Of a stretch of 64,000 nucleotides of DNA, positions 1 to 8,764 are shown one piece after another. The stretch spans positions 157,366 to 221,365 of the forward strand of contig NZ_BMML01000018.1 of the NCBI RefSeq assembly GCF_014645815.1, given 5' to 3'. The notes below the pieces were generated by a model. It did not search any database. It saw only the letters and a list, made by a program, of their open reading frames with translations, and was not told the origin of the DNA. The position numbers and the translations under genes are program-made. Each line of letters opens with the position of its first letter. Position 1 is the first letter of the stretch. This DNA comes from Streptomyces fuscichromogenes (GTDB taxonomy: Bacteria; Actinomycetota; Actinomycetes; Streptomycetales; Streptomycetaceae).

Positions 1-1
1 C

Positions 2-643
2 GCGATCGCCGACGCCCCGACCTGGCGGTCGCTGGCCAACAGCTGGCGCACCCAGGGCGACGTCGAGTGCTACTGCGGACCCGGCGACAACGGCAGCGGC
101 TACCCGCTCACCGACTGGTCGCACGTCTCCGCCCGCTTCAACACGGCCGCGAACTGGCAGCAGTACGCGGGACCCGGCGGCTGGAACGACCTGGACTCGC
201 TGGAGATCGGCAACGGCGACCAGGTGGGCCTCACCGCCGACCAGCGGCGCTCCCACTTCACCCTCTGGTCGATGGCCGCCGCGCCCCTGCTGCTCGGCAC
301 CGACCTCACCCACCTCGACACCGTCGACAAGGCCATGCTCACCAACGACCGGCTGATCGGCGTCGACCAGGACGGGGTGGCCGCGAAACGGATCGTGAAC
401 AGCGGGGTCAAGCAGGTCTGGAGCAAGAAGGAGAGCGACGGCCAGTACGTCGTGGCCCTCTTCAACACCGGCACCTCCGGCAGCTCCACGGTGAGCGTGG
501 ACTGGTCCCAGGTCGGCTTCACCGGCTCCGGGGACGTCACCGACCTGTGGTCCGGCTCCCACAAGGGCACCGTCGCCACCACCTACAGCGCGACCCTGCG
601 TCCGGGCGAGACCCGGCTGATCCGTGTCCGGCCGCTCGGCTGA
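2..643 (+). CDS. GH27-type alpha-galactosidase, C-terminal part
   Basis: This is the 3' end of a gene that begins left of the window; the frame is open from base 2 to the TGA at 641-643 (213 codons). The visible protein contains GGWNDLDSLEIGNGD, the conserved region around the acid/base Asp of family 27 glycoside hydrolases, followed by the usual HFTLWSMAAAPLLLGTDL segment. The last 80 or so residues form the beta-sandwich domain seen after the catalytic barrel in melibiase-type enzymes. It would release terminal alpha-linked galactose, most likely outside the cell since its neighbour is secreted. The next gene starts 11 bases downstream, so the two are probably one transcript for extracellular sugar processing. 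Substrate and N-terminal domains cannot be judged from this fragment. Confidence 0.85.
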   Translation, partial: AIADAPTWRSLANSWRTQGDVECYCGPGDNGSGYPLTDWSHVSARFNTAANWQQYAGPGGWNDLDSLEIGNGDQVGLTADQRRSHFTLWSMAAAPLLLGTDLTHLDTVDKAMLTNDRLIGVDQDGVAAKRIVNSGVKQVWSKKESDGQYVVALFNTGTSGSSTVSVDWSQVGFTGSGDVTDLWSGSHKGTVATTYSATLRPGETRLIRVRPLG

Positions 644-654
644 GGAGGACCGTC

Positions 655-2685
655 ATGACCCCCAGAACCCTACTGGCCCGCGCCCTGCCGCTGGCCCTGG
701 CCGTGCCCCTCGTCGCCCTGCTGCCGGGGACCGCGCGGGCGGCCACCGACTACCAGGCCGAGGACGCGACGATCTCCCAGGGCACCGTCGCCACCAACCA
801 CACCGGATACACCGGCACCGGCTTCGTCGACTACACCAACATCAAGGGCTCGTACGTGGAGTTCACGGTGAGCGCCGCCACCGCCGGCACCTCCGCGCTC
901 GCCCTGCGCTTCGCCAACGGCACCGACACCGACCGGCCGTTGGACATCTCCGTCAACGGCACGGTCGTCGCCGCCGGCGTCTCCTTCCCGGCCACCGCCG
1001 ACTGGAACACCTGGGTGACCAAGACGGTGAACGTCCCGCTGACCGCGGGCAGCAACAAGATCCGTGCCACCGCCACCACCGCGAACGGCGGGCCCAACCT
1101 GGACAAGGTCAGCGTCGCCGCGGCGGCCGACACCCAGGCTCCCACCCGGCCCGGCCAGCCCTCCTGCTCCGGCATCGGCGAGGACGCGCTCACCCTCGCC
1201 TGGGGCGCCGCCACGGACAACGTGGGCGTGACGGCGTACGACCTGTACGAGCACGGCAACAAGATCGGTGAGGCGGCCGGGAGTTCGACCTCGAAGACCC
1301 TGACCGGGCTCACCCCGAACACCACCTACGACCTCACCGTCATCGCCCGCGACGCGGCCGGCAACACCTCACCGGCCAGCCCCGTCGTCGACTGCACGAC
1401 CCAGCCGAGCAGCGACAGCACCCCGCCCACCGCGCCCGGCACCCTGTCCGCGACGAACATCACCGCGAACACCGCCGACCTCACCTGGGGCGCCTCCACC
1501 GACGACCGGGCCGTGACCGCGTACGACGTCCGCAGCGGCACCACCGTCTACAAGACGGTCACCGGCTCCACGACCACCACCCTCACCGGTCTCGCCTGCG
1601 ACAGCCCCTACACCCTGGACGTCGTGGCCCGCGACGCGGCCGGCAACGTCTCCCAGCCGAGCAACGCCGTCACCTTCACCACCAAGGCCTGCGCCACCGA
1701 CGGCGGCACTCCCTCCTCCATCGCCACGCTCTCCAGCGGCTGGACCATCCCCTGGGGCACCTACTGGATGCCCGACGGCAAGACCGCGCTGGTCACCGAG
1801 CGGGACGACTTCCGGGTCTGGAAGGTCACCAAGGACGGCACCCGGACCCAGGTCGGGACCGTCCCGAACGTCGTCACCACCAACGGGGAGGGCGGACTGC
1901 TCGGCGTCGCCGTCGACCCCAAGTGGGAGAGCAACCACTACGTCTACTTCATGCACACCGCCGACGAGGGCAACCGGGTCGTGCGCATGACCTACGACGG
2001 CAGCACGCTCAGTGACTACAAGATCCTGCTCCAGGGCATCAAGAAGAACCGCTACCACAACGGCGGCCGGCTGCTGTTCGGTCCCGACGGCTACCTCTAC
2101 GTCTCGACCGGAGAAGCCCAGACACCCGACCTCGCCCAGGACAAGAACTCCCTCAACGGCAAGATCCTGCGCATGACGACCGACGGCAAACCGGCCCCTG
2201 GCAACCCGTTCGGCAACTACGTCTACAGCCTCGGCCACCGCAACCCCCAGGGCCTCGCCTTCGACCGCAACGGGCGCCTGTGGGAGGCCGAGTTCGGCAA
2301 CAGCTCCAAGGACGAGCTGAACCTGATCAAGCCCGGTGCCAACTACGGCTGGCCGACCTGCGAGGGCACCTGCTCGGTCGCCGGGATGACCAACCCCAAG
2401 GCCACCTGGAACGTCTCCGAGGCCTCCCCGAGCGGCATCGCCATCGTCCGCAACGTCGTCTACATGGCCTCGCTGCGCGGCGAACGGCTGTGGCGCATCC
2501 CGATCAACGGCGACAACGAGAGCGTGGGCACCCCGACGGCGTACTACGTCGGCACCTACGGCCGGCTGCGGACCGTGACCAAGGTGCCGGGCGCCGACCA
2601 GCTGTGGCTGTCCACCACCAACTGCGACAACAACGGCAACGAGCCGGACGGATCCGACAAGATCTTCCGGGTCAGCATCAGCTGA
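655..2685 (+). CDS. Secreted PQQ-dependent sugar dehydrogenase with CBM and two Fn3 domains
   Basis: Encodes 676 residues. The ATG at 655 is chosen because GAGGAG lies just upstream and the protein then opens with a classic signal peptide (about residues 1-29, ending ARA). Domain order: a CBM35/CBM6-like module starting YQAEDATIS (about 30-155), two fibronectin type III repeats (about 163-250 and 258-345), and a six-bladed propeller of the glucose/sorbosone dehydrogenase family (about 350-676) with RYHNGGRLLFGPDGYLYV and LGHRNPQGLAF. Family members oxidise aldoses with PQQ and pass electrons outside the cytoplasm. The CBM suggests that the enzyme is held on plant polysaccharide. It follows the alpha-galactosidase closely and ends 7 bases before the convergent acyl-CoA ligase. 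The exact sugar oxidised is not evident. Confidence 0.85.
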   Translation: MTPRTLLARALPLALAVPLVALLPGTARAATDYQAEDATISQGTVATNHTGYTGTGFVDYTNIKGSYVEFTVSAATAGTSALALRFANGTDTDRPLDISVNGTVVAAGVSFPATADWNTWVTKTVNVPLTAGSNKIRATATTANGGPNLDKVSVAAAADTQAPTRPGQPSCSGIGEDALTLAWGAATDNVGVTAYDLYEHGNKIGEAAGSSTSKTLTGLTPNTTYDLTVIARDAAGNTSPASPVVDCTTQPSSDSTPPTAPGTLSATNITANTADLTWGASTDDRAVTAYDVRSGTTVYKTVTGSTTTTLTGLACDSPYTLDVVARDAAGNVSQPSNAVTFTTKACATDGGTPSSIATLSSGWTIPWGTYWMPDGKTALVTERDDFRVWKVTKDGTRTQVGTVPNVVTTNGEGGLLGVAVDPKWESNHYVYFMHTADEGNRVVRMTYDGSTLSDYKILLQGIKKNRYHNGGRLLFGPDGYLYVSTGEAQTPDLAQDKNSLNGKILRMTTDGKPAPGNPFGNYVYSLGHRNPQGLAFDRNGRLWEAEFGNSSKDELNLIKPGANYGWPTCEGTCSVAGMTNPKATWNVSEASPSGIAIVRNVVYMASLRGERLWRIPINGDNESVGTPTAYYVGTYGRLRTVTKVPGADQLWLSTTNCDNNGNEPDGSDKIFRVSIS

Positions 2686-2692
2686 CGGTACG

Positions 2693-4519
2693 TCAGGCCC
2701 GGTACAGGGCCTCGACCTCGTTGGCGTAGGCGTTCTCGATCGCCTTGCGCTTCAGCTTCAACGACGGGGTCAGCAGGCCGTGTTCCTCGGTGAACGGCTG
2801 AGCGAGGATACGGAACGTACGGATCGACTCGGCCTGCGAGACCAGGGTGTTGGCGGCCACCACCGCGCGCCGCACCTCGGTCTCCAGGTCGGCGTCCCGT
2901 ACCAGCTGGGCCGCCGGCATCTGCGGCTTGCCGCGCATCTGCAACCAGTGCTCGACGGCCTCCGTGTCCAGGGTGACCAGGGCGGCTATGTAGGGGCGGT
3001 CGTTGCCGACCACGATGCACTGGCTGACCAGCGGATGGTCCCGGACCCGCTCCTCCAGGACACCGGGGGAGACGCTCTTGCCGCCGGAGGTCACCAGGAT
3101 CTCCTTCTTGCGGCCGGTGATGGTGAGATAGCCGTCCTCGTCCAGGGAGCCCAGGTCGCCGGTGGCCAGCCAGCCGTCGTGCAGGGTGGCGTCGGTGGCC
3201 TTCTGGTTGTTCAGGTAGCCCTGGAAGACGTTGCCGCCGTTCAGCCAGATCTCGCCGTCGTCCGCGATGTGCACGGTGGTGCCCGGGATGGCCTGGCCGA
3301 CTGTGCCGTAGCGGGTGCGCTCGGGCGGGTTCGCGGTCGCGGCGGCCGTCGACTCGGTGAGGCCGTAGCCCTCGTAGATGTGCACACCCGCCCCGGCGAA
3401 GAACAGGCCGAGCCTGCGGTCCATGCCCGAGCCGCCGGACATCGCGTTGCGGATCCGGCCGCCCATCGCGGTGCGGACCTTGGAGTAGACGAGCTTGTCG
3501 AAGAGCTGGTGCTGCATGCGCAGCGACGCCGACGGACCGGGCCCGGTGCCCCAGGCCTTCGCCTCGACCGCGTCCGCGTACTTCACCGCGATCTCCACGG
3601 CCTTCTCGAAGGGCCCGCCCTTGCCCTCCTTCTCGGCCTTGCGCCGCGCTGCGTTGAACACCTTCTCGAAGATGTACGGCACGGCCAGGATGAACGTCGG
3701 CCGGAACGCGGCCAGGTCGGGCAGCAGCGCGGCCGCGTGCAGCTGCGGCTGGTGGCCGAAGCGCACCCCGTGCCGGATCGCGGCCACCTCCACCATGCGC
3801 CCGAAGACATGTGCCAGCGGCAGGAAGAGCAGGGTGGAGACCTCCTCGCCCTTCTTCGCGCGGAACACCGACTCCCAGCGGGCCACGACCGTGTCGGCCT
3901 CGAACATGAAGTTCCCGTGCGACAGGACACAGCCCTTGGGGCGGCCCGTGGTGCCCGAGGTGTAGATGATCGTGGCGTTCGAGTCGGGGGTCACCGCCTG
4001 CCGGTGCCGGTGCACGACCTCGTCCTCCAGGTGCGCGCCCGCGTCGTACAGCTCCTGCACCGCGCCCTCGTCCAGCTGCCACAGCTGGCGCAGCTGCGGC
4101 AGCCGGTCGATGACGGTGGCGATCGTCATCGCGTGGTCCTCGTGCTCCACGATCGCGGCCGTGCACTCCGCGTCGTACAGCATCCAGAAGCACTGCTCCG
4201 CCGACGAGGTCGGGTAGACCGGCACCACCTGGGCGCCGATCGTCCACAGCGCGAAGTCGAAGAGGGTCCACTCGTAGCGGGTGCGGGACATGATCGCGAC
4301 CCGGTCGCCGAACCGGACGCCCCGCGCGAGGAGCCCCTTGGCGAGGGCGAGGACCTCGTCGCGGAACTCGGCGGAGGTCACGTCACGCCACTGGCCGAGC
4401 TCGTCCTTGCGGCCCAGGGCGATGTGCTGCGGGTCCGTCCGGGCATGCTCGAACACGCAGTCGGCCAGACCGCCGACCGGCGGTGCCGACGCCAACGGCG
4501 GGTTGGTGAACTCGCGCAA
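2693..4519 (-). CDS. Long-chain fatty acid-CoA ligase (AMP-forming, FadD15-like)
   Basis: Encodes 608 residues of the ANL adenylate-forming superfamily. The AMP-binding P-loop appears as IIYTSGTTGRPKGC (about residues 185-200), with the later motifs YGLTESTAA and TGDLGSLDEDGYLTITGRKK, the second being the hinge before the C-terminal lid. The LKLKR tail and overall length match actinobacterial FadD15-type ligases. It activates fatty acids with ATP and CoA for beta-oxidation or lipid synthesis. The start used is a TTG at 4519; a nearby alternative cannot be excluded. It stands alone, convergent with the sugar dehydrogenase, with 351 bases upstream before the AsnC gene. Confidence 0.9.
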   Translation of the reverse strand: MREFTNPPLASAPPVGGLADCVFEHARTDPQHIALGRKDELGQWRDVTSAEFRDEVLALAKGLLARGVRFGDRVAIMSRTRYEWTLFDFALWTIGAQVVPVYPTSSAEQCFWMLYDAECTAAIVEHEDHAMTIATVIDRLPQLRQLWQLDEGAVQELYDAGAHLEDEVVHRHRQAVTPDSNATIIYTSGTTGRPKGCVLSHGNFMFEADTVVARWESVFRAKKGEEVSTLLFLPLAHVFGRMVEVAAIRHGVRFGHQPQLHAAALLPDLAAFRPTFILAVPYIFEKVFNAARRKAEKEGKGGPFEKAVEIAVKYADAVEAKAWGTGPGPSASLRMQHQLFDKLVYSKVRTAMGGRIRNAMSGGSGMDRRLGLFFAGAGVHIYEGYGLTESTAAATANPPERTRYGTVGQAIPGTTVHIADDGEIWLNGGNVFQGYLNNQKATDATLHDGWLATGDLGSLDEDGYLTITGRKKEILVTSGGKSVSPGVLEERVRDHPLVSQCIVVGNDRPYIAALVTLDTEAVEHWLQMRGKPQMPAAQLVRDADLETEVRRAVVAANTLVSQAESIRTFRILAQPFTEEHGLLTPSLKLKRKAIENAYANEVEALYRA

Positions 4520-4870
4520 ACCCCGCTCCCCGCTCCTCGCTCCACAGTGACGGTCGTGACGCTCCGCACAGCGCCGTGAAAGCTACCCCACCGGAAGACC
4601 GTGCGGGAGGGGGTGCGAAAACGAGCATTGCTCTCGTATGACCGTGCTCACGTCTGGAAAATACCCCCACATGGGGAACGGCCGGACAGAATTCCTACGG
4701 TTCGGTAAGTTCCGGCTCCGTAATCTCCACGGAATCTGTACGACCCGATTACGGCCCCCGGCCGGTTACCCACCGGTCAGGTGGGGGGCGCCGCGGCACC
4801 CTCTCAGGACTGCGCCGGAGTGGCCGATTCCGTCACTCCGTCCGCCGTCCCGCTCCCTAGGATGGCCGCC
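4520..4870. other. Divergent intergenic region, acyl-CoA ligase / AsnC regulator
   Basis: The 351 bases separate two divergently transcribed genes and should hold both promoters. The middle (about 4620-4745) is less GC-rich than the surroundings. No clear -35/-10 pair or palindrome stood out on reading, and no small gene is supported. Confidence 0.4.
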
Positions 4871-5848
4871 ATGCTGGAGCTGGAATCCGACACGCTCGAT
4901 CCCCTGGACGTGCAACTGCTCTGCGCGCTGGAGGTCGACGGCCGCGCCTCCTTCAGCCGGATCGCGGCCGTGCTCGGCGTCTCCGACCAGACGATCGCCC
5001 GCCGCTACCGGCGGCTGTGCGCCGAGGCCGGGCTGCGGGTCGTCGCGGTCCGTGACGCCGAGCGGCTCGGCCACGACCAGTGGATGCTCCGGCTGCGCTG
5101 CGCGCCCGACGGCGCCACCGTCATCGCCGACGCGCTCGCCAGGCGCCCCGACACCGCCTGGATCGGGCTGGCCTCCGGCGGCACGGAGATCGCCTGCATG
5201 ACCCGGCCGCGCCACCCCGGCGACCACGACGACCTGCTCCTCGGCAAGCTGCCGCGCACCCCGAGCGTGGTGGAGATCCGCGCGCAGCAACTGCTGCACC
5301 GGTTCTACGGGGGACCGGCCGGGTGGGTGCGGAAGTTCCGGGCGCTGTCCGAGGAGCAGACGGCGGCGCTGCGGCCGCCGCCGGAGGCCCACGGGCCGGC
5401 GCGGCTGGAGCCCGAGGACGCGCCGTTGCTCGCCGCGTTGGAGCGGGACGGGCGGGCGACGTATCCGGAGCTGCAGCGGGCGACCGGGCGGTCCGAGTCG
5501 TCGGTGAAGCGGCGGCTGGCCGCGCTGCTCGGTTCCGGGGCGGTGTACATCGACGTGGAGTACCGGGCCGAGGTGCTGGGGTATCCCAAGGCCGCGCTGC
5601 TGTGGATCACGACGGCGCCCTCCGCGATGCACTCCGTGGGGGCGGCGTTGGCGGGGCATGACGAGGTGGCGTTCGCCGCGGCTACCGCCGGGCCGTCGCA
5701 TGTCGTGGTGACCGCGGTGCTGCGGGACACCGCTCATCTGTACGCGTACCTGAGCGGGCCGGTGGGGCGGCTGGAGGGGGTGCGGCATGTGGAGGCGATG
5801 CCGTTTCTGCGGCGGGTGAAGCAGCTGACGTACGCGGGGTCGTACTGA
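4871..5848 (+). CDS. Lrp/AsnC-family regulator with two AsnC modules
   Basis: Encodes 325 residues from the ATG at 4871, which has AGGA 8 bases upstream; the in-frame ATG at 4862 overlaps that site and is less likely. The protein has two helix-turn-helix modules, one near the N-terminus (DVQLLCALEVDGRASFSRIA) and one in the middle (DAPLLAALERDGRATYPELQ), each followed by a RAM-like ligand-binding stretch. This duplicated architecture is common among Streptomyces AsnC proteins, whereas classical Lrp has one module of about 160 residues. It should bind DNA and sense a small molecule, often an amino acid. The target is unknown; the divergent acyl-CoA ligase is the nearest candidate. Confidence 0.85.
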   Translation: MLELESDTLDPLDVQLLCALEVDGRASFSRIAAVLGVSDQTIARRYRRLCAEAGLRVVAVRDAERLGHDQWMLRLRCAPDGATVIADALARRPDTAWIGLASGGTEIACMTRPRHPGDHDDLLLGKLPRTPSVVEIRAQQLLHRFYGGPAGWVRKFRALSEEQTAALRPPPEAHGPARLEPEDAPLLAALERDGRATYPELQRATGRSESSVKRRLAALLGSGAVYIDVEYRAEVLGYPKAALLWITTAPSAMHSVGAALAGHDEVAFAAATAGPSHVVVTAVLRDTAHLYAYLSGPVGRLEGVRHVEAMPFLRRVKQLTYAGSY

Positions 5849-5865
5849 CAGTGCGGGTGGGTGGG

Positions 5866-5902
5866 GGCTGGTCGCGCAGTTCCCCGCGCCCCTGTGGGGC
5901 GC
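5866..5902. repeat. Streptomyces-type intergenic repeat / bidirectional terminator
   Basis: Contains GGCTGGTCGCGCAGTTCCCC followed by GCGCCCCTGTGGGGCGC, whose CGCCCC/GGGGCG parts can pair. This string recurs between genes in many Streptomyces chromosomes (established knowledge). Here it sits in the 60-base gap between convergent genes ending at 5848 and 5909, as expected for a shared terminator. Confidence 0.55.
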
Positions 5903-5908
5903 CTCCGG

Positions 5909-6772
5909 TCAACGGCGTCTGAGGTGCGTGCCGCTCGCCAGGACGGCCGCTGCCAGTGCGTCTGCCGCCGTCTGTGCCGGTGATCGCCTGTTGCCATGTA
6001 CGAGGACGAAGTCGACCTTGCCCAGTTCCGGCAGGCCCGCCCGGTCCGGGACGCGGAACAGGCCCGGGGGGATCAGGCCCCTCGAGTGGGCCATCACGCC
6101 CAGACCCGCCCTGGCCGCCGCGATCAGGCCGTTGAGGCTGCCGCTCGTGCAGACGATGCGCCAGTCGCGGCCCTGGTGCTCCAGTGCCTCCAGGGCCAGG
6201 GCGCGGGTGATGCCCGGCGGGGGGTAGACGATCAGCGGTACCGGACGCGCGGGGTCCAGCCGGAGCCGTTCCGCGCCGATCCAGACCAGGTCGTCGTGCC
6301 AGACCAGCTCGCCCAGCGGATCCTCGGCGCGCCGCTTGGCCAGCACCAGGTCCAGCTTCCCGGCGGCCAGCTGCTCGTGCAGGGTGCCCGAGAGCTCCAC
6401 CGTCAGTTCGAGGTCGACCTCGGGGTGGTCGTAGCGGAAGCCCTCCAGGATCTCCGGCAGCCGGGTCAGGACGAAGTCCTCCGACGCGCCGAAGCGGAGC
6501 CGGCCGCGCACCCGGGTGCCGGTGAAGAAGGCCGCCGCCTGTTCGTGCACCTCCAGGATCCGGCGGGCGAACCCGAGCATCGCCTCGCCGTCCTCGGTCA
6601 GCTCCACGGAGTGCGTGTCGCGGGAGAACAGCTGGCGGCCGGTCGCGTCCTCCAGCCGGCGCACGTGCTGGCTGACCGTCGACTGGCGCAGCCCGAGGCG
6701 GCGGGCGGCCTGGGTGAAGCTGAGCGTCTGGGCCACCGCCAGGAAGGTGCGCAGCTGTGCAGGGTCATACAC
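5909..6772 (-). CDS. LysR-family transcriptional regulator
   Basis: Encodes 287 residues from a GTG at 6772. The N-terminal winged helix-turn-helix is typical: LRTFLAVAQTLSFTQAARRL then STVSQHVRRLEDATGRQLF (about residues 7-50), followed by a two-lobed periplasmic-binding-like effector domain (about 90-285). It is divergent from the SBF-type transporter gene starting at 6932, and a perfect LysR-box palindrome lies between them. The usual arrangement is that the regulator controls its divergent neighbour and itself in response to a transported or metabolised compound. The inducer cannot be deduced. Confidence 0.9.
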   Translation of the reverse strand: MYDPAQLRTFLAVAQTLSFTQAARRLGLRQSTVSQHVRRLEDATGRQLFSRDTHSVELTEDGEAMLGFARRILEVHEQAAAFFTGTRVRGRLRFGASEDFVLTRLPEILEGFRYDHPEVDLELTVELSGTLHEQLAAGKLDLVLAKRRAEDPLGELVWHDDLVWIGAERLRLDPARPVPLIVYPPPGITRALALEALEHQGRDWRIVCTSGSLNGLIAAARAGLGVMAHSRGLIPPGLFRVPDRAGLPELGKVDFVLVHGNRRSPAQTAADALAAAVLASGTHLRRR

Positions 6773-6783
6773 TCGAACATGTT

Positions 6784-6798
6784 ATCGCGGAACGCGAT
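6784..6798. promoter_or_regulatory. LysR box between lysR and the SBF transporter
   Basis: ATCGCGGAACGCGAT is a perfect 6-base inverted repeat around a 3-base centre and fits the LysR consensus T-N11-A. It starts 12 bases upstream of the lysR start codon, consistent with autoregulation and control of the divergent transporter. Confidence 0.6.
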
Positions 6799-6931
6799 GA
6801 CAGTCAGAGTGGTATACCGGATTCCCGATCACCTGTCGGAGGAGGACGATGGAGAGGGCCCTCCCGGCCCCGGCCGGAACCCGGCCGTACCCGCCGGCAC
6901 GACGCCTTGACCGACCCGCAAGTGGAGCACC

Positions 6932-7981
6932 GTGAAACGCCTGAGCCGGCCCAGCCGGATGCCGATCGACCCGTATGTCCTGCTGCTGCTCGGGACGGTG
7001 GGCGTCGCCGCCCTCATCCCGGCCAGGGGCACGGCCGCCGACGTGGCCTCCGGCGCCTCCACGGCCGCGATCGCCTTCCTCTTCTTCCTCTACGGCGCCC
7101 GCCTGTCCACCCGCGAGGCCGTCGACGGGCTGCGTCACTGGCGGCTCCACACCTCGGTCCTGGTCTGCACCTTCGTGATCTTCCCGGTGCTCGGCCTGGC
7201 GGCCCGAGGTCTGGTGCCGGTCCTGCTCACCCATCCGCTCTACCAGGGCCTCCTCTTCCTGACCCTGGTCCCCTCCACCATCCAGTCGTCGATCGCCTTC
7301 ACCTCCATCGCGCGCGGCAACGTGCCCGCCGCGATCTGTGCCGGATCCTTCTCCTCGCTGGTCGGCATCGTCCTGACGCCGTTGCTCGCCGCCGCGCTGC
7401 TCGGCAACAGCGGGGGCGGGTTCTCCGCCGACTCGATCGTGAAGATCGTGCTCCAGCTGCTGGTGCCGTTCGTCGCCGGGCAGCTGTTGCGGCCGTGGAT
7501 CGGCGGCTTCGTGACCCGGCACAAGAAGATCCTCGGCCTGGTCGACCGCGGTTCCATCCTGCTCGTCGTCTACACCGCGTTCAGCGAGGGCATGGTCCGG
7601 GGCATCTGGCACCAGGTCAGCGCCGTGCGGCTGGCCGGGCTCCTCGCCGTCGAGGCCGTACTGCTCGCCGTGATGCTCCTGGTGACCTGGTACGGCGCCA
7701 AGGCGCTCGGCTTCGGCCGCGGGGACCGCATCGCCATCCAGTTCGCCGGGTCGAAGAAGTCCCTCGCCTCCGGACTGCCCATGGCCAGTGTCCTGTTCGG
7801 CGCCCATGCCTCGCTGGCCGTGCTGCCGCTGATGCTCTTCCACCAGATGCAGCTCATGGTGTGCGCGGTCATCGCCAAGCGCCGCGCCCATGACCCCGAG
7901 GCCCAGGACCCGGCCGAACCCCCGGCCGCCCGCGCCGCGGAGTCACGGTCCGCGGTCGGCACCGGCACGCCCCGCCGCTGA
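6932..7981 (+). CDS. SBF-like (bile acid:sodium symporter family) membrane transporter
   Basis: Encodes 349 residues from a GTG with GGAG 4 bases upstream; an ATG at 6959 is an alternative. There are about nine to ten hydrophobic segments between residues 12 and 325, and motifs of the SBF-like/YfeH group, including FLFFLYGARLSTREA, a conserved PSTIQSSIAFTSIARGNVPA region, and FAGSKKSLASGLPMA near the end. Members are sodium-coupled importers of organic anions. The last 30 residues are a Pro/Ala-rich cytoplasmic tail. It is probably regulated by the divergent LysR protein. The substrate is not known. Confidence 0.8.
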   Translation: MKRLSRPSRMPIDPYVLLLLGTVGVAALIPARGTAADVASGASTAAIAFLFFLYGARLSTREAVDGLRHWRLHTSVLVCTFVIFPVLGLAARGLVPVLLTHPLYQGLLFLTLVPSTIQSSIAFTSIARGNVPAAICAGSFSSLVGIVLTPLLAAALLGNSGGGFSADSIVKIVLQLLVPFVAGQLLRPWIGGFVTRHKKILGLVDRGSILLVVYTAFSEGMVRGIWHQVSAVRLAGLLAVEAVLLAVMLLVTWYGAKALGFGRGDRIAIQFAGSKKSLASGLPMASVLFGAHASLAVLPLMLFHQMQLMVCAVIAKRRAHDPEAQDPAEPPAARAAESRSAVGTGTPRR

Positions 7982-8073
7982 ACCGGGGCCGACGGCCGCC
8001 GAACACGACGGGTTCACGGGCCTGTTGATCCGGATTTCCGGTACGGACGGCTCATGGCGGCTAACGTTCCGTC

Positions 8074-8601
8074 ATGACCGCACCCCTGGAGCTCGATCCG
8101 GCGCGCACCGCCCTCGTCCTCGTCGACCTGATGGACCGCATCGTCGCGCTGCCCCTGGAGCCCCGCAAGGGCACCGAAGTCCTGCACGCCGCCGAGGAGC
8201 TGGCCCACTCCTTCCGCGCCGCCGGCGCGCCCGTGGTGCTCGTCCGCGTCGAACGGCCCTCCCTCGCGGAGCAGCCGCCCGGCAGCGGACTCGTGGCCGG
8301 ACTCCGGAAGGAAGGGGACGTGGAGATCGTCAAGCGGACGATCGGCGGCTTCCAGGGCACCGGCCTCGACGCCCGGCTGCGCGGGCTCGGTGTCACCCGG
8401 CTGGTGTTCGGCGGCATCGCCACCAACCTCGGCGTCGAGTCCACCGCCCGCGCCGCCGCCGACCTCGGCTACGACCTGGTCTTCGTCGAGGACGCCATGG
8501 CCGCCCTCACCGGACCCGAGCACGAGGCGTCCGTACGGCTCGACTTCCCGCGCCTCGGCACGGTCGTGACCACCGCCGACGTCCGCCTCACCCCCGCCTG
8601 A
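8074..8601 (+). CDS. Isochorismatase-family hydrolase lacking the nucleophilic Cys
   Basis: Encodes 175 residues with the cysteine-hydrolase fold. The first catalytic Asp lies in ALVLVDLMDR (near residue 17) and the Lys in IVKRTIGGF (near residue 88). The conserved cis-peptide segment reads GIATNLGVESTARAA, with Gly where nicotinamidases and N-carbamoyl hydrolases have the nucleophilic Cys. The same replacement occurs in true isochorismatases such as PhzD and EntB, so it may act without a covalent intermediate. It stands alone, with 92 bases to the transporter upstream and a convergent fdhD downstream. No isochorismate genes are nearby, so the substrate is open. Confidence 0.8.
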   Translation: MTAPLELDPARTALVLVDLMDRIVALPLEPRKGTEVLHAAEELAHSFRAAGAPVVLVRVERPSLAEQPPGSGLVAGLRKEGDVEIVKRTIGGFQGTGLDARLRGLGVTRLVFGGIATNLGVESTARAAADLGYDLVFVEDAMAALTGPEHEASVRLDFPRLGTVVTTADVRLTPA

Positions 8602-8764
8602 CCGGTTCGGGCCGGCGTCCGGCCGTCGCTCCCCGCCGGTCGCCGCGTGCGTCCGAGGCCGCGGGCGGCATCGGGGCGTCCTGCTCCGGCTGAGGCGGGG
8701 CCCCTGCGGCGCAGGGGGCGCTCCCCGCCGTTCGGGGCCCCGCCGCCGTGCCGCGGGGAACCGG

